From positions 1,284,524 through 1,348,523 of the forward strand of contig NW_025064887.1 in NCBI RefSeq assembly GCF_019112545.1: a DNA stretch of 64,000 nt, in the 5' to 3' direction. Within the stretch, counting starts at the first letter, position 1; the number at the start of each line of letters is the position of its first letter. Positions 35,301 through 46,879 of this stretch are shown here, one piece after another. A model generated the notes under the pieces. That model worked only from the letters and a program-made list of their open reading frames with translations. It ran no database searches and was not told the DNA's origin. The position numbers and the translations under genes were made by a program. Origin of the DNA: Guyanagaster necrorhizus (taxonomy: Eukaryota; Basidiomycota; Agaricomycetes; Agaricales; Physalacriaceae).

Positions 35301-35655
35301 AACAGGCGCGCGAACAGAATGTTGTCTCACCCTATTTCGCCGACAGACAGAATTTCTGACTGCTGCCGTGTAATACTAGGCAAAGGATTCCTCAGCCTTT
35401 GATTCGATTTTGTGGCATTCCTAATGCCCAGCTGGACTGTTACTCATCGTGCTATTGTTACTAGGAGCCGAACAGGCCATGAATAAATCGGTCCGAGGCA
35501 GAGAAAGCGTTTGGATGTTCGGGAGGAGATTAGCCATCATACAGACGCGCGAAGCGGGCCGGAATGAAACGGTTGTGAGACCCGATATCCACCTTGTATA
35601 ATAGTATATTACATGAAGCTGCAATACAGCTGGGTTCTGGGTCGGACGGAGCACT
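32327..35655. other. gene-poor region, possible membrane-protein remnant
   Basis: 33441-35655 has no firm gene. Minus frames at 34085-33840 (hydrophobic, ISADLVLVFKILGLLTT) and 34706-34392 could be pieces of a seven-TM protein of the kind common in mushrooms, but no continuous model could be built. Up to 33440 the sequence belongs to the right arm. Confidence 0.3.
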
Positions 35656-36420
35656 TCATGGCACGTCATGGGCACTGACAAGCATGTCGCGTCCATTAGT
35701 TCGAACAGAACGTCTTCCAGGATCCCGAGACAGAGGTTTGCGCATATCTGACAACGTATTCAGAAGCGACAATGCAGATACACGGAAGAACTGACCAAAG
35801 GCATCTTCCTCATCTCTGCCGCCTTTTCCTACGCCGAGATTACCATAATACTCTCGCACCCTGCGATATACGCTGTACCCAAGCCCTTCGTATAGTTCTA
35901 TTGCGACATTGTTGGTGCACCGAACGTATAAATCCACAAAGTAACCGCGATAAATATTGTCTGAAACCATTTCCAGAAGGGTCATCATTTTACGTGCAAG
36001 AGAGAGTCTCCGGTATTCCGGCGCTACGGATATAGCGGTGACATGCCCGTGCCATTCAGTGTTGGATCCCTCTGCTTTTCCGATAACTGAAAGTGCCGGT
36101 GTGAGGTAAAGATGTATCTGAGAAAGAGGATAAAACGCTACCGTAACCCATCTGGCGGCCGTTAGGTGATTCCTGCACACAGCAAAGGTCTGGCCATCGC
36201 GAAAGGTAACTGAGGTAGAAGCCAACATTGTACTAACGGCACGAATCTGAGCCAACGCGATAGACTTGACATTAAATGAGAAGCATACGGTCTCTGTCCA
36301 GATGTCCAGATTGCTAGAAAAGACAGACGTGAGAGAATGTAATATGTAAAGTTATTTGAAAACGTACATATTGTTAAATGTGAACATATCCGTGGCTTTG
36401 AAGGAACGAAGGACACTCAT
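35656..36420 (-). CDS. NAT3: NatB catalytic subunit, N-alpha-acetyltransferase Naa20
   Basis: Minus-strand exons run from ATG 36418-36420 (MSVLRSFKATDMFTFNN), through 36313-36289 (NLDIWTET), then an exon with YNVGFYLSYLSRWPDLCCVQ, then the GNAT core: VIGKAEGSNTEWHGHVTAIS, VAPEYRRLSLARKMM, FVDLYVRCTNNVAIELYEGL, GYSVYRRVREYY. The last exon starts DMRKPLSRD. All steps match Naa20, which acetylates Met-Asp/Glu/Asn/Gln N-termini with Naa25. The acetyl-CoA loop reads RRLSLA, where family members usually have a Gly in place of the Ser. All introns are GT-AG (45-60 bp). The gene looks intact. It is divergent from the AT-hook gene at 36557. Confidence 0.92.
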
Positions 36421-36556
36421 GGTGGATGAAAACGACCAAGTTGCGAAAAAGGAAGGTACAGCCACATCAAAAGACACCGGCCACGCCCAAGTCATATTTT
36501 CACCACGACCCCGATCACTTCGAGGACCTTTCATATTTCTCTCGAATATCAATAAA
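36421..36556. promoter_or_regulatory. bidirectional promoter between NAT3 and AT-hook gene
   Basis: Only 136 bp separate the two start codons, so the promoter and both leaders must share this segment. No clear TATA box was seen, as is common for housekeeping genes. Confidence 0.55.
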
Positions 36557-37714
36557 ATGTCGCAACATAATCATCAACCACAATACGTACATTACACCGG
36601 TCCTCCTGGTACCCATAACCAGCCCCAGAGTATAGCACCACAGGAGACCACCACCCATCAGCATGCGCCACCGCTTGTCGCAACGGGGGATTGGACCAAG
36701 AGTCTCGTCGAACTAGCAAAGACAGCTGAACTCAAGTGCGTTATGACATCAGTTGCTATTTGGTCGCAGTTGAGCTCGGTCATCTCGCAGGAAGCATGCG
36801 CTCACGTTACAGCTGCATACTGCACACATACTGTCAGCGCACGCGTCGCTGGAACAGAAGAGCAAGGCAGTCCAGGACATCAGGGAACAAAAGAACAAGT
36901 AGGTTGTCTAACATGTTCTCGATTCTTACCGTTTAACCTTTCCTCAGATTAGAAAGTGAGCGCCAGCGGCTGCTGAATAGCTTGAGACAGGTGCGCCTCG
37001 CTTCTGATAGTTAAAATGGCATCTCTTGTTGACCCTGGTCCACCCCAGGTGAACGAGGATCGGGATCAGGCAAGCTGCCCGCCGCATCTGTTTTCATAAA
37101 GCCTATTCACCCAGCCCCTCAGGCGGATTTACTCGAATCGAAGATCGATAAAGAGTGCGCATCGTTCCACTGGTGACTTTTGGGCGCATGCTGACCCTCC
37201 CCGGTTTCAGATGCGCCGAAATCCGTCGACGAATCCAGCAGATCACCGAAGGCGAATACACCGTCGCGAAGCGAGACGTCGATAGGCTAAGGCAAGAGCT
37301 AGGCCAGCCACCGCTTCCTAGCTTGCAGACCATGTTGGACGAGAAGTCTTCGCAGTAAGTCAATCCCGTGTTATGGAACCCTTCCATGCACCCCATCGCG
37401 CTCTCGGCACCGAGTGAGGATGGAAGTGGGAACGATTCTCTTTTGGCGCGAAACCGCAGCGTTACAGTTCCATCGGTATTTATCCGCAACGACTGCGTTT
37501 CCTGCAAAGGCATGTGCATGATCCACGATTAACCTCCTTGACACCTAGGTTCCTAACCGAACGTCGATTGAATGGCAACGCCGAGTCGAAACGTGGTCCA
37601 GGAGACGACGGTGGCCAGCTCGGTAAGAAGCCCCGTGGCCGACCGAAAGGGAGCAAGAACCGCATCAAGGTGCCCTCCGCTCCTGGTTCGTCCGGACCAC
37701 CGACAGATATCTAA
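36557..37714 (+). CDS. coiled-coil protein with C-terminal AT-hook
   Basis: Exons 36557-36735, 36791-36898, 36948-36990, 37049-37069, 37123 to about 37160, about 37213-37355 and about 37551-37714. The N-terminus is His/Gln/Pro-rich. The centre is a heptad-like coiled coil (LEQKSKAVQDIREQKNKLES, then RQRLLNSLRQ and KRDVDRLRQELGQP). The C-terminus has a classical AT-hook, KKPRGRPKGSKNR, before a short Pro/Ser tail. It is likely a nuclear DNA-minor-groove-binding protein that oligomerises, but no family name is certain. The intron at 37070-37122 has a GC donor (CAG/GCAAGC). The junction near 37155-37212 is uncertain: the obvious GT donor creates a TGA, while a weaker GT four codons earlier keeps frame. 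Confidence 0.7.
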
Positions 37715-40270
37715 CGTAGGTCATCTGTCTATATACACGACCCTCACAGCTAATGCTATCTTTCAGATCGATCCCTTCAATACCCTTTCTCGTCATACCA
37801 GCTCTCATTTACGGACCTTCACGTTATTATCTCACCACTCCGATGGGACTGTCTTACTATGTCGGCGTCTATTCTACCTTACTCTCGAACCTATTTCCCG
37901 CCTTTTGTGTAGCCTAGATCCGTAGCTTTTCCAGGGTACACCATTCTCATGAATAATATCTTGCAATACCTTTTATACCTTTTATAGTCCGTTGGCAGCG
38001 TGCGCTTCTCTCTCCACAGCCTATACTCAGAAAAGCAACTTGAAGACCTGGGGTAAAGGAACAATAAGGGAGGTTGTGCGTCCGTTGTGATGCAAATGAG
38101 GAGATGGCCGTCTCCTGCTATCGTCATTGAATAATACCGTTACAGAGTGAGGATAGAAGCTAACAAAGACCGACCCGATTCCGCCTAGCTCCCGTAGGGT
38201 GCAGCCTCACTGAGTTATACTGTAATGAAAATATTGGGCTTCTCTACCGCACGGGTCAAGACTGTAGCAAATCTCCCCAGGCGGTCATTCTCGGCCATGG
38301 ACCCGTCCCCGACCTCGTCCGGAAGACTTACTGTACCAGACAACGTCAATATCCGCCCAAAGTCGGAGCATCCATATCAACCAGTCGCAAGATGGCGGAA
38401 TCGAACGGCTCATGATTGGTTGCAACTGCTGTGTCCCAAAGTAACGGCATCTCAGTGCAGCAACGTCCAGAAGAATCAACATCTCCATAATAACGTACAT
38501 CTCCAGCGTGACTCCAAAAGATACTCGTAGCGCACACAAGAGCCGCCGTAAAGACACATATAGAACGAACTCTCCAAGATTAGATTTGATGCGGTGTTAC
38601 CTCCTGCTAGTGATACGGAGGGCGGCGGTTTTGGCTCTGAACCCTAGAAGAGCTTTTATATCACGTTTCTAGCGCGTAAAGATACAATCCGAGACGCGGA
38701 ATGCTAGGTGACAGGGAATTGAAGACACTCCTGGTAAGTAGCTATTTCGGTTCAGGCAGAAACCCAGATAAATACTTGACCCAAGCTTTCAACCACGGAA
38801 AAATGCACAGTAGAGGCCAGTGCATTTGAACCGGTAAACAACGAAAGCTTAAATGTCCTTCTCGGTCCCAAAAAGGCCGTCAGTAAAACGGTATGAAAAA
38901 CTCATCCCCCTATGGACGAATGGAATGATGTACCTATTTTTTACAGCGCTCAAAACAAGCTCACAAAAACTTGAAATTGAAACCTCATTTTAAGCTATCA
39001 AAACGCACCGATCTCTGTAATTATGAGTCGGAATTCCTATTAATGATAAAACCGACAGATTTGCTATACAGCCCCTGTCAAAACTTGATCTCTGTTCCAC
39101 TTGTTATGAGTTACTCACCTGTCAGGAGTGAGAAATATCGGTGTAGTCCAGACATGAGCTTTCCAACAAGAAAAGACGGCATCTCAGTGCAAAAATACCC
39201 TCCAGAATCAACCCTAGAACAACTTGATATCACGTTTCCAGCATGTAAAGATAGGATGCGAAACACGGAATGCCAGATGTCAGTAGACCTGAATGAGAAA
39301 TCCAAAGACAGGCAGCCTCCTGTACAGCGAATATGAAGTTGATCTTGATGATGCGGATCGGACTGATATGGGTTGTCGCACGTTTCTCTGTGCATATCGC
39401 CGCAGGTACTCCGCCAAGGAATGTGGGATGGGAGAGGGAACGGGTAGATTGCAAGCCTTTAGGTCAGAGGGTGCTGCACCTGGGCACGGCCTGGGAAGGC
39501 GTTAAATTGATTATATTTATCAGGGAGAGTGAAAAGAGGGTGCTATGTCCAATTCAACCTTACATTTTTAACAACGAGGACGAACAGCAACGGAAGCCAC
39601 GGTGCACGACAAAACCGTGGACAAGCGAGGGATGATTGCCTAAGGGACCTTCCATAAATGGAAGGATAGTCCCTTTTTAGGTGGAATCTCAGACTGAAAA
39701 TACAGCATGTCCGAGGAATGTTCGCAGGGAAGAAAGGATTGTTCTCATCGTTGTGGATCCTGTAGGGTCGGAACAAAGACTTTTTCAATGAAACCGGTTC
39801 GAGTGTGATTGAGAAGTGGGGGGGAGGAGGGAATGATAATAAAATAAGAATTGATTGCTAATGCATTATTAGTGATGCTCGGGATGACAGCAATGATTAC
39901 AATTAGAGTGACGAAGGATGGGTAAATAACTCGTAACTCGAGGTGCAAGATCGGGCGGGTGGCAGCGGTGGGTATGTTACCGTTGTGACTAAAAGGATGG
40001 GAAAAGTGTGATACCGGCCTCATGTAGAATATCCGAATCACTACGCCAGTTGCGGTGGAAGTGTTGTCAGCGGCTCAACGGAATCCGAGTCGTTGTCCGA
40101 TTCGAAGGCAGGCACAGATGCCGAGAGAATTGGCCGAACCGGATGGGGTATGGACGTAGCCGCGGCACCGGATCGGGTAATGGTGGGTTACGAGTCAAAC
40201 GGATTGTCAGCGCACACAGCGAAACTGCCGTAATCCGTGTCTTTCTTTTTAGGGACCTCCACTACCTCTT
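37715..40270. other. 2.5-kb intergenic region with a diverged tandem repeat
   Basis: No protein recognised. Two related units are present: GGCATCTCAGTGCA at about 38448 and 39178, and a 58-bp block at 38657-38714 resembling 39226-39284 (TATCACGTTTC-AGC--GTAAAGATA). The first unit has about 160 extra bases between the blocks. Confidence 0.5.
38448..39290. repeat. diverged direct repeat, two units
   Basis: Units 38448-38714 and 39178-39290 share two conserved blocks in the same order and orientation. The spacing between blocks differs (about 209 against 48 bp), pointing to a deletion or an insertion in one copy. No coding role visible. Confidence 0.5.
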
Positions 40271-40276
40271 TATATA
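40271..40276 (+). promoter_or_regulatory. TATA box of the cyclin gene
   Basis: TATATA 43-48 bp upstream of the ATG at 40319. The short spacing supports that ATG over upstream alternatives in other frames. Confidence 0.55.
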
Positions 40277-40318
40277 GGCCAGTATGCTACCCGCAGTGCC
40301 CCAATCTTGCTCCCTGCA

Positions 40319-41332
40319 ATGCATCATCCCATGGACTGCTCCCCCTCCCCCTCGACCTCGACCTCCTCCTCAACCGCCTCAACCTCCTCACTACATCCTG
40401 CCAGCCTCGTCGACTCCGCTGCCCATTCACCGGCTCTCTTGGAGCTCGTAAACTTCAAAATATCTCGGCCCGTAATAGGTGTGTGTCCTTTATGCTTTTT
40501 CTCGACAGCAACTCTTACAGCTTTTAAGATTACCTTGTTGACTCCGTTGCTGAAACAGTCGATTTTGCCATGGGTCGTCCCTCACCATCGTTTACCCGTG
40601 GCCGGCCTACAACACGCCGCCCAGAACTCGCAGACTTCACTTCGTTCGCCACCACAGTGTTGAGCCGCGCAGAAGTCACGATGCCAGTTGTTCTGACTTC
40701 GCTTGTCTACATCGACAGAGCCAAGCCTCATCTTCATATAGCTCTCGAGGAGTGGGCCCTCGAGAGGGTGTTCTTGGGTGCATTGATAATCGCGTCCAAG
40801 GTACGTCACAGCTCTTCTATTCTCTTCTTCCCTTGCTAATCTTACCCTGTAGTATCTTAATGATTCGACACTGAAGAACATTCACTGGGCCATGTGCACG
40901 GGGGTATTTGGGAAACGCGACATTGGGCGGATAGAACGAGAGTTCCTTGATGTTCTTGACTTTGAGCTGAGTGTCTGTGAAGCAGACCTGTTGAGCCACC
41001 ATGCGGGTCTTACTGCGGCTGTCTCCCCATCACCGTCACGCCACTCCATCGAACAAGCCTCACCCCGCTCGCCTCTCAAATCTCACCATCAACGATCCTC
41101 CGTTCCCCCACTGCACCCTTCCAGTCCAGAATCCTCCGACAGTTCCTCTTCACCAGAGACGCCTTCAACTCTTAACGAGTCTTCACCGGAGTCTTACCAT
41201 CCAAAGAAACTGCAGCCAGCCCACAAACACTCTGCCTTTTCCGATATCCTGCGTTCTCTCCCCTTGCCCATACCCCATCGTCACCATTCACACCAATCAC
41301 ACTCACGGTATCCTGTGCGGATGAACGCATAG
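40319..41332 (+). CDS. cyclin, Pho80/PCL type
   Basis: Three exons. Exon 1 encodes a Ser/Thr-rich start (MHHPMDCSPSPS) and LVDSAAHSPALLELVNFKIS. After an intron at about 40480-40527 the cyclin box follows: VDSVAETVDFAMG, ADFTSFATTVLSRAEVTMPV, VLTSLVYIDRAK, LERVFLGALIIASKYLNDST. The next exon holds NIHWAMCTGVFGKRDIGRIE and REFLDVLDFELSV. This arrangement is that of Pcl-type cyclins, which activate Pho85-class kinases in morphogenesis and nutrient signalling. The C-terminal 120 residues are Ser/Pro/His-rich and poorly conserved, with many SP sites that could be phosphorylated. Introns are GT-AG and in frame. The gene looks intact. Confidence 0.88.
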
Positions 41333-44248
41333 TACTTTTGAGTTTATTATTGCTGTATTCTGAAAAATCTTGCATTGGTGGTTTGGTTCATATGTACACC
41401 TTCGATTTCACGCCGCATACTCATGGTTCATTTTGACCTGTCATAACAACTTTATTTATCGCAATCATCATACTTCGTTTATATCTGCATGTACATATCA
41501 TATATTATCCAAGTAATTGTCACCGTAGGGGTGTACGTGTAGTTATTACAACACAGCACGTATTCGAATGCAATTGAAATCATTCGGAATATTTTGGAAC
41601 GTGTGAATTGACCTGCTGATGATTCACCCCGTGTCTTTCCCTGTCTTTCCCCCTTATAATTCCAGATGACTCGCGTCTGATCATCTCTGACGATTGAACC
41701 CGATGGAGCCGTTGGTTGTCATTCAGTGGGCCACGCGGATCAAATTGGTCTGTAGTCATCTCCGTCGGACACACAGTCATCACCCATGACTCATTGCGTG
41801 CCATTCCTTGTGTTCATTCTGCCGTATTTTTTTTTTTTTTCGACATCTCAGCGACTAATCTCAAAGGGATCCGGGAACACAGATCCGACACTCGCAGTGT
41901 AATCTCGGAGCGTGTTCGGACTTTGCCTGATCCCACTTCATCCGGTCGGACTGGAGAAGAGTATTCCAGAAATTGAATTCTCCGGTGTATCTCTGCGACC
42001 GTTGCATGCACCAGGGTACTTTGAATGATCTACACTAGCTGCTACGTACGAAGAAATCGGACTAGGTAAAACGAATAGAAGACTGGTATTTTTGCCACAG
42101 CCCAAGCGAGGGCGCTTGTTTAATTAATTGACCCTACCTAAGTATACACAGCACGTGTCACGCTGGGACTCTGCGGCAAAGTTCCAAGCGGTTGGGCACA
42201 CTGCGCGCTCCGCACGCCATGAGAGCGTAATAGCCATCTCAGGTTCGTTATCACATGAAGACGGGGGTAACAGGTGGTCTGCTCAAGTGTTTTTCCAGAC
42301 GTCTGCCTCCGTACGCGGCTAGCACGGATATCGGACCTTCCGTTTGCTTTCACCTTTCTCTCAGGACGATTATCGGTAGATACGCTGGGATTCCACATGA
42401 GATTCCGCGACGCTCGTCATGGGCTGCGCGGCAATAACGGAGGGTGGATGATAGCCAATGGGAGAATTCCTGGGGAGACAATCATTGCTTTTCGTTCCTG
42501 ACGGTACCTGAGCCTCGCCCACGAGATATGGCTGTGCACCTGTGCCTTGGACAAGTTTCAATCATCGCGCGCTTCAACATGCGCCGACGTTTTGCCAGCT
42601 GAAAATTTATTTCATACGAATTCTGCAGGTCTTTCTCTTTGAAGGATATTTGAAATGGAATCTCTCAGGTGCTAGCTGTGTGTACGTCTTGGTCTGATTG
42701 ATTCGTTGCTGTCTCTGATGACGTTTCTCAGGCTGCTGTCCTCGCGTATCTTGGCTTCGAGTGGGGGATCATCAAGATCATGATCCCGTCTCAAAAGGCA
42801 GTACTCCTCCACAAGGTCATTTCATTACTTTTGCCGGGGCTGTTGGCTTGACAGGGAATTGCTGTTTCAAGCCAAGTCCGGTTTCCGGACATGGATTTGG
42901 TATTGACGACTACTGGCCCCGCAAGATGATGATGGATCTTGAGCGCGCGCTATGGACGTGTGTGGACGCGCTAACACTGCAGAGGCCGGTGTGTTCTGAA
43001 ACGTTGTCCCAAAAAGGTCGTGACTTCCGATATCTTGTTTTATGAAGACAAGGCTTTCCTAGAAGGAAAGGTTTTCATTTGGTGTGTAGAGGGAGGACGA
43101 CAAAAGTCCGGTTTTTCATCTTATCTTCTCGCAGCTGTGTTTTCAGATTGAAGATACAACATTTTTAGGACGGGGCTGGCTCAGCTGTGTGTAAGTATAC
43201 AAGGCGCTGCTGGGATCGGGTTTACATTCGTTTGCATACAGCTTCAACTGGAAGATGAGAAGATAAGTGTTAGATCTCGTAATAAACCTCGCATCCAAGT
43301 ACCCATAAACTTGGTTTATTACCAAGGGTACTGTCTCCGACTATGCCGATGTCCCAAAGCAAGATCGCAATAACCTTGAATTACCATCCTGGGAAGGAAA
43401 AGGGACATGAAGGACGAAACGAAAAGCGGTTTTCCTTTACCTGTTATGGTTGTCAGTGACTAGCTTCTTAGATCTCTGGGCTGTGGCCCTTCCATATGAA
43501 CGGAGAACTCATCATATCGCTTTTGTTGTCGAGACCACACTTATTCGGCAAACAGCATTGGAGCCGGCCGCACATTTAACGACTGCATTTTTTTTTTATG
43601 TTGACGACCAGGAAATTACGACATCAATTTTCGTTTTCCAGATAAAATGATTGATTCCCGGTGGCTTCATTACTCTCCTCTCGGTCTCATTTATAATTAA
43701 TGAACTGACCGTAATGCCTGTCCATCGATTTGCTCACTTTCTGAATAGTGTCAATGTGTGCTGGTGCCAACTACTCCCACTCCTCAGTTCGTCGTGGATA
43801 CGCGGTGCCTTTTTTCGTCTTGCTGCGATATCATTACAATGCCGGCTGCTAGGCGGGCTGATTTCCAGGTTTGCGGTATTACGCCGCGCTATATTCTGAA
43901 CTTCTGAGACACAAGCGCAGCGACCACCTAGACTTATCTCGACTCCCGCATTCGGATTCCAGAGTGATCATGGCGACGAACTGGAAAATCGAAACAAGCG
44001 CAATCACCAAGCTTCAAAAATGTTCTTGGCTGTTACCTTTACTCTCTTGCTCTCGGAAATGTTTTTTATTACTCTCATCTTTCGATTACCGTTACATAAA
44101 CATTTTTTCATCGGCGGGTGGTGTCCGCGAGGCGTGACATTTATCCAGTGACTGTGTGACGGGTTACGCGTTCAGAGACAGCTTGCTTCAGCCTCCTCAG
44201 AGTCAACAACCGCGCCATATTGAGTTTCGTTGTTCGACGCTGGCCACG
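41333..44248. other. 2.9-kb intergenic region
   Basis: No gene recognised. There is a T14 run near 41826-41840 and a T9 run near 43589. Frames at 42761-43045 and 43450-43899 lack known domains. The final part contains the PNS1 promoter. Confidence 0.45.
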
Positions 44249-46879
44249 ATGGCGACGTCCTTCGCTGCATTCGCCTCGCAGATACTCAACAGACCACAGA
44301 ATGGCGAAACCAGTATGGCCTCCTCTCAGCCAATGTTCTTCTCATTCACCACCGACAGCGGATCTCGTGCCGAATACGATCCCGACACCGACCTGAATGA
44401 CCTCGATGATCCTCACCTGCAAGAGGGCCAGCTACGGAGTGGTAGCATGGGTGGAAATTTGCCAGAAATCGGGGACGGAGATGATGAGGACCCGTATCTT
44501 CGACTTGACGAGGAGGAAGCAATGTATTCGAGACATGACTCGAGACACCGTGATCTACAGTCACGACCGCTCATCTCGCCGGATCGTCTATCAGATCGGT
44601 CTGAGTCGCCTCAGGGCTGGCTGGCGTACCAGGCGTCCCCGATGAGGGATCCTTCGCCTTCACCGTCCGACTCGACAGACTCGTCGCCACCACCAGAATT
44701 TCTCGCTGCTGCTTCCAAGAGTCGACCGCACCGGCCGCCGTCTATTCCTCCACCTCCTCCCACAGGCAGACAGCCGGTCTCACTATCGCTCACTGACTCA
44801 CTACTACCTCGCGATGGTACGGTCCGGCCACTAGATGTTTTCTCACTGCCGGATCCCCGGCATGTTCCCAGAGGGCGGCGGAAGTTTAACGATTTCATAT
44901 GGACGGCGTTGTGGTGTACAGGAATCTCGCTATGCCTGCTGTTCTCAATCATAATGCTGTTTACGACCTCCAAGCTCGACAAACCTCCGGCCACATTACC
45001 ATATACCACCCTACTGCACACAGTACCCCTCATCACTATCCTCACCTTTGTGAGTGCATTCGTGGCATACACACATGTACTCCTTTTGCGGATATTCGTA
45101 CGGCCTGTCATGATCATAACGTCCGTATTTATCCCCGCGACGTTGTTCATATCTGCAATTTGGGCGTTTGTAGGAAGTTTCATGTGGGATGGGGACACTG
45201 AGCCAACATGGGGAGAAACTACAGGGTACGTGGACCACACTGATATGCGTCTTTCAGTGGCTGACCTACGCTCTTTCCAGGCTCCGTCTGTTCTCTCTTC
45301 TTCCCTTAGCCCTGTCTATTCTTACAGCTCGGAGACTACTCAGTCTTCCTAGGGATATACATACCACATCGTCGACATTAACGTTGACCACTCAGCTCCT
45401 AATGGCCAACCCTTTCCTTCTTGCGCTCTCCCCGACCATCCTCCTCGCCACCCTCCTCGCATCGATACCGTTCGTCACGCTCATATTCCGTCTTCTCTTG
45501 ATCGGGTATTTTACGCACCCTTATGAAGGGAGCTCCTCTTGGGAATGGCATGTCAGGGGATGGGCCAACTGGTCCATTGCCGCGACAGTCGGCGTCTGGC
45601 TATGGACATGGGGCGTCGCGCGTGGGGTATTGCGGATGACGTGCGCAAGTGTGATTGGCGCGTGGTATTTTGCCAAGTAAGTTGAGCGGTTCGTCGCTAT
45701 AGGACCGGCTGTCTAACTGCTTTAGCCCCGAAGCCCTTCCGTCCCCCCCTATGTCAACGCACACAATTCATGCCGCTTTGACGCGTTCCACGGGGCCCTC
45801 CCTGGGCACGGTCGTCCTTTCGGCCCTGATTCTAACAGCTATCAGACTTGTAACGCTTTTGACGCTCTTCTTTGAACGGTTGCCTCTGTATATGCCCGCT
45901 CGGGCGCTGTTCCTTGTTAGTGGGATCCGAATAGTCGTTGGCTTTTTGGAGGGTATAACCACAGCATTGAGCAAGTACGCGCTGGTGTATGTCGGCATAA
46001 CCGGTGATCCATTCATGCCGAGCGCGCGCAGGGCGAGAGCTCTAACCAATAAAGTTGGCAGGCGCGGTTTTAGTGCCGAACGTACGTGAACTGTTTTTTG
46101 CGTTGTTTTCTCCCGATACTAATTGTGATGGGGGGCATTAGCTCCATTGACATTATTGACGGTGGCGCCATTAACCCTAACTTTTCCATTCGCCCTTTCA
46201 ACTTATTTGTTTGTCGCTCATACCTTGAATGCTCCGGACCAGGCTTTGGGCGCTGCATTGTTAGCCGGTGGTGTTACTGCTCTCGTCGGACTCTTCTGTG
46301 TAGGACTGGTGAAAGACACGTAAGGCTTATTATCTTTTTACAGGATCATGATTTAACATTTTCCCAGTGCGGACACGCTATACATGTGTTATTGCATCGA
46401 TAAGGATCTTGGCGAAAGAAAGCGTGAAGAGGTCTTCCAAGCTGTGAGTACTTTGTTCAATTACACAGCGCATTTCTCATGGTGTGTGTGTTTTTTTTTA
46501 GTTTGAATATGGATACCCGTCGCAGGCGACACGCCGATCTCCCGCTCAAGCTGCCACTTCACGACCACAGCATCAAGCAACTCCGTCTAGCCGTTCTACT
46601 GATGTTGATAATCTTGAAGACTGGCAACAGCCGTCGCCTCTACGGGTGTCTCATCAAAGCGCACCGCCACCACCGCCTGCTCCGCAAAGCATACCTGAAT
46701 CTGTGGAAGAAGATGTGGACCCATTCCAGCAAAGTTACCTGCAGGATGATTCGCGACTTCTACCCCAAGCAGAGCAAAGTTCCCATTCCGCTCAGGCTGC
46801 GCAGAACTACAAGCACGACAGCGACAGTGAGGAAGATGGCGATGGATCACAGTTTTTCCCTGGATCGGGATTTTTCTAG
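44249..46879 (+). CDS. PNS1: PNS1 / choline-transporter-like (CTL) membrane protein
   Basis: Exon 1 (44249-45225) encodes a long acidic and Ser/Pro-rich cytosolic N-terminus with a poly-proline stretch, then the first membrane helices (FIWTALWCTGISLCLLFSI, LITILTFVSAFVAYTHVLLL, VMIITSVFIPATLFISAIW). Later exons add more helices, the family stretch HVRGWANWSIAATVGVWLWT, MTCASVIGAWYFANPEALPS, and the terminal SLC44-like signature VKDTADTLYMCYCIDKDLGE. A Pro/Gln/Ser-rich acidic tail follows. The order and the DTLY-YCIDKDL motif identify the CTL/Pns1 family, plasma-membrane proteins of debated substrate in fungi. The first intron (45226-45280) keeps frame only with the second AG. At least six GT-AG introns, all readable, no lesions. 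Confidence 0.9.

Noticed and set aside
44611..45240. 209-codon minus frame within PNS1
   Set aside because: Antisense shadow of a membrane-protein exon with biased composition.
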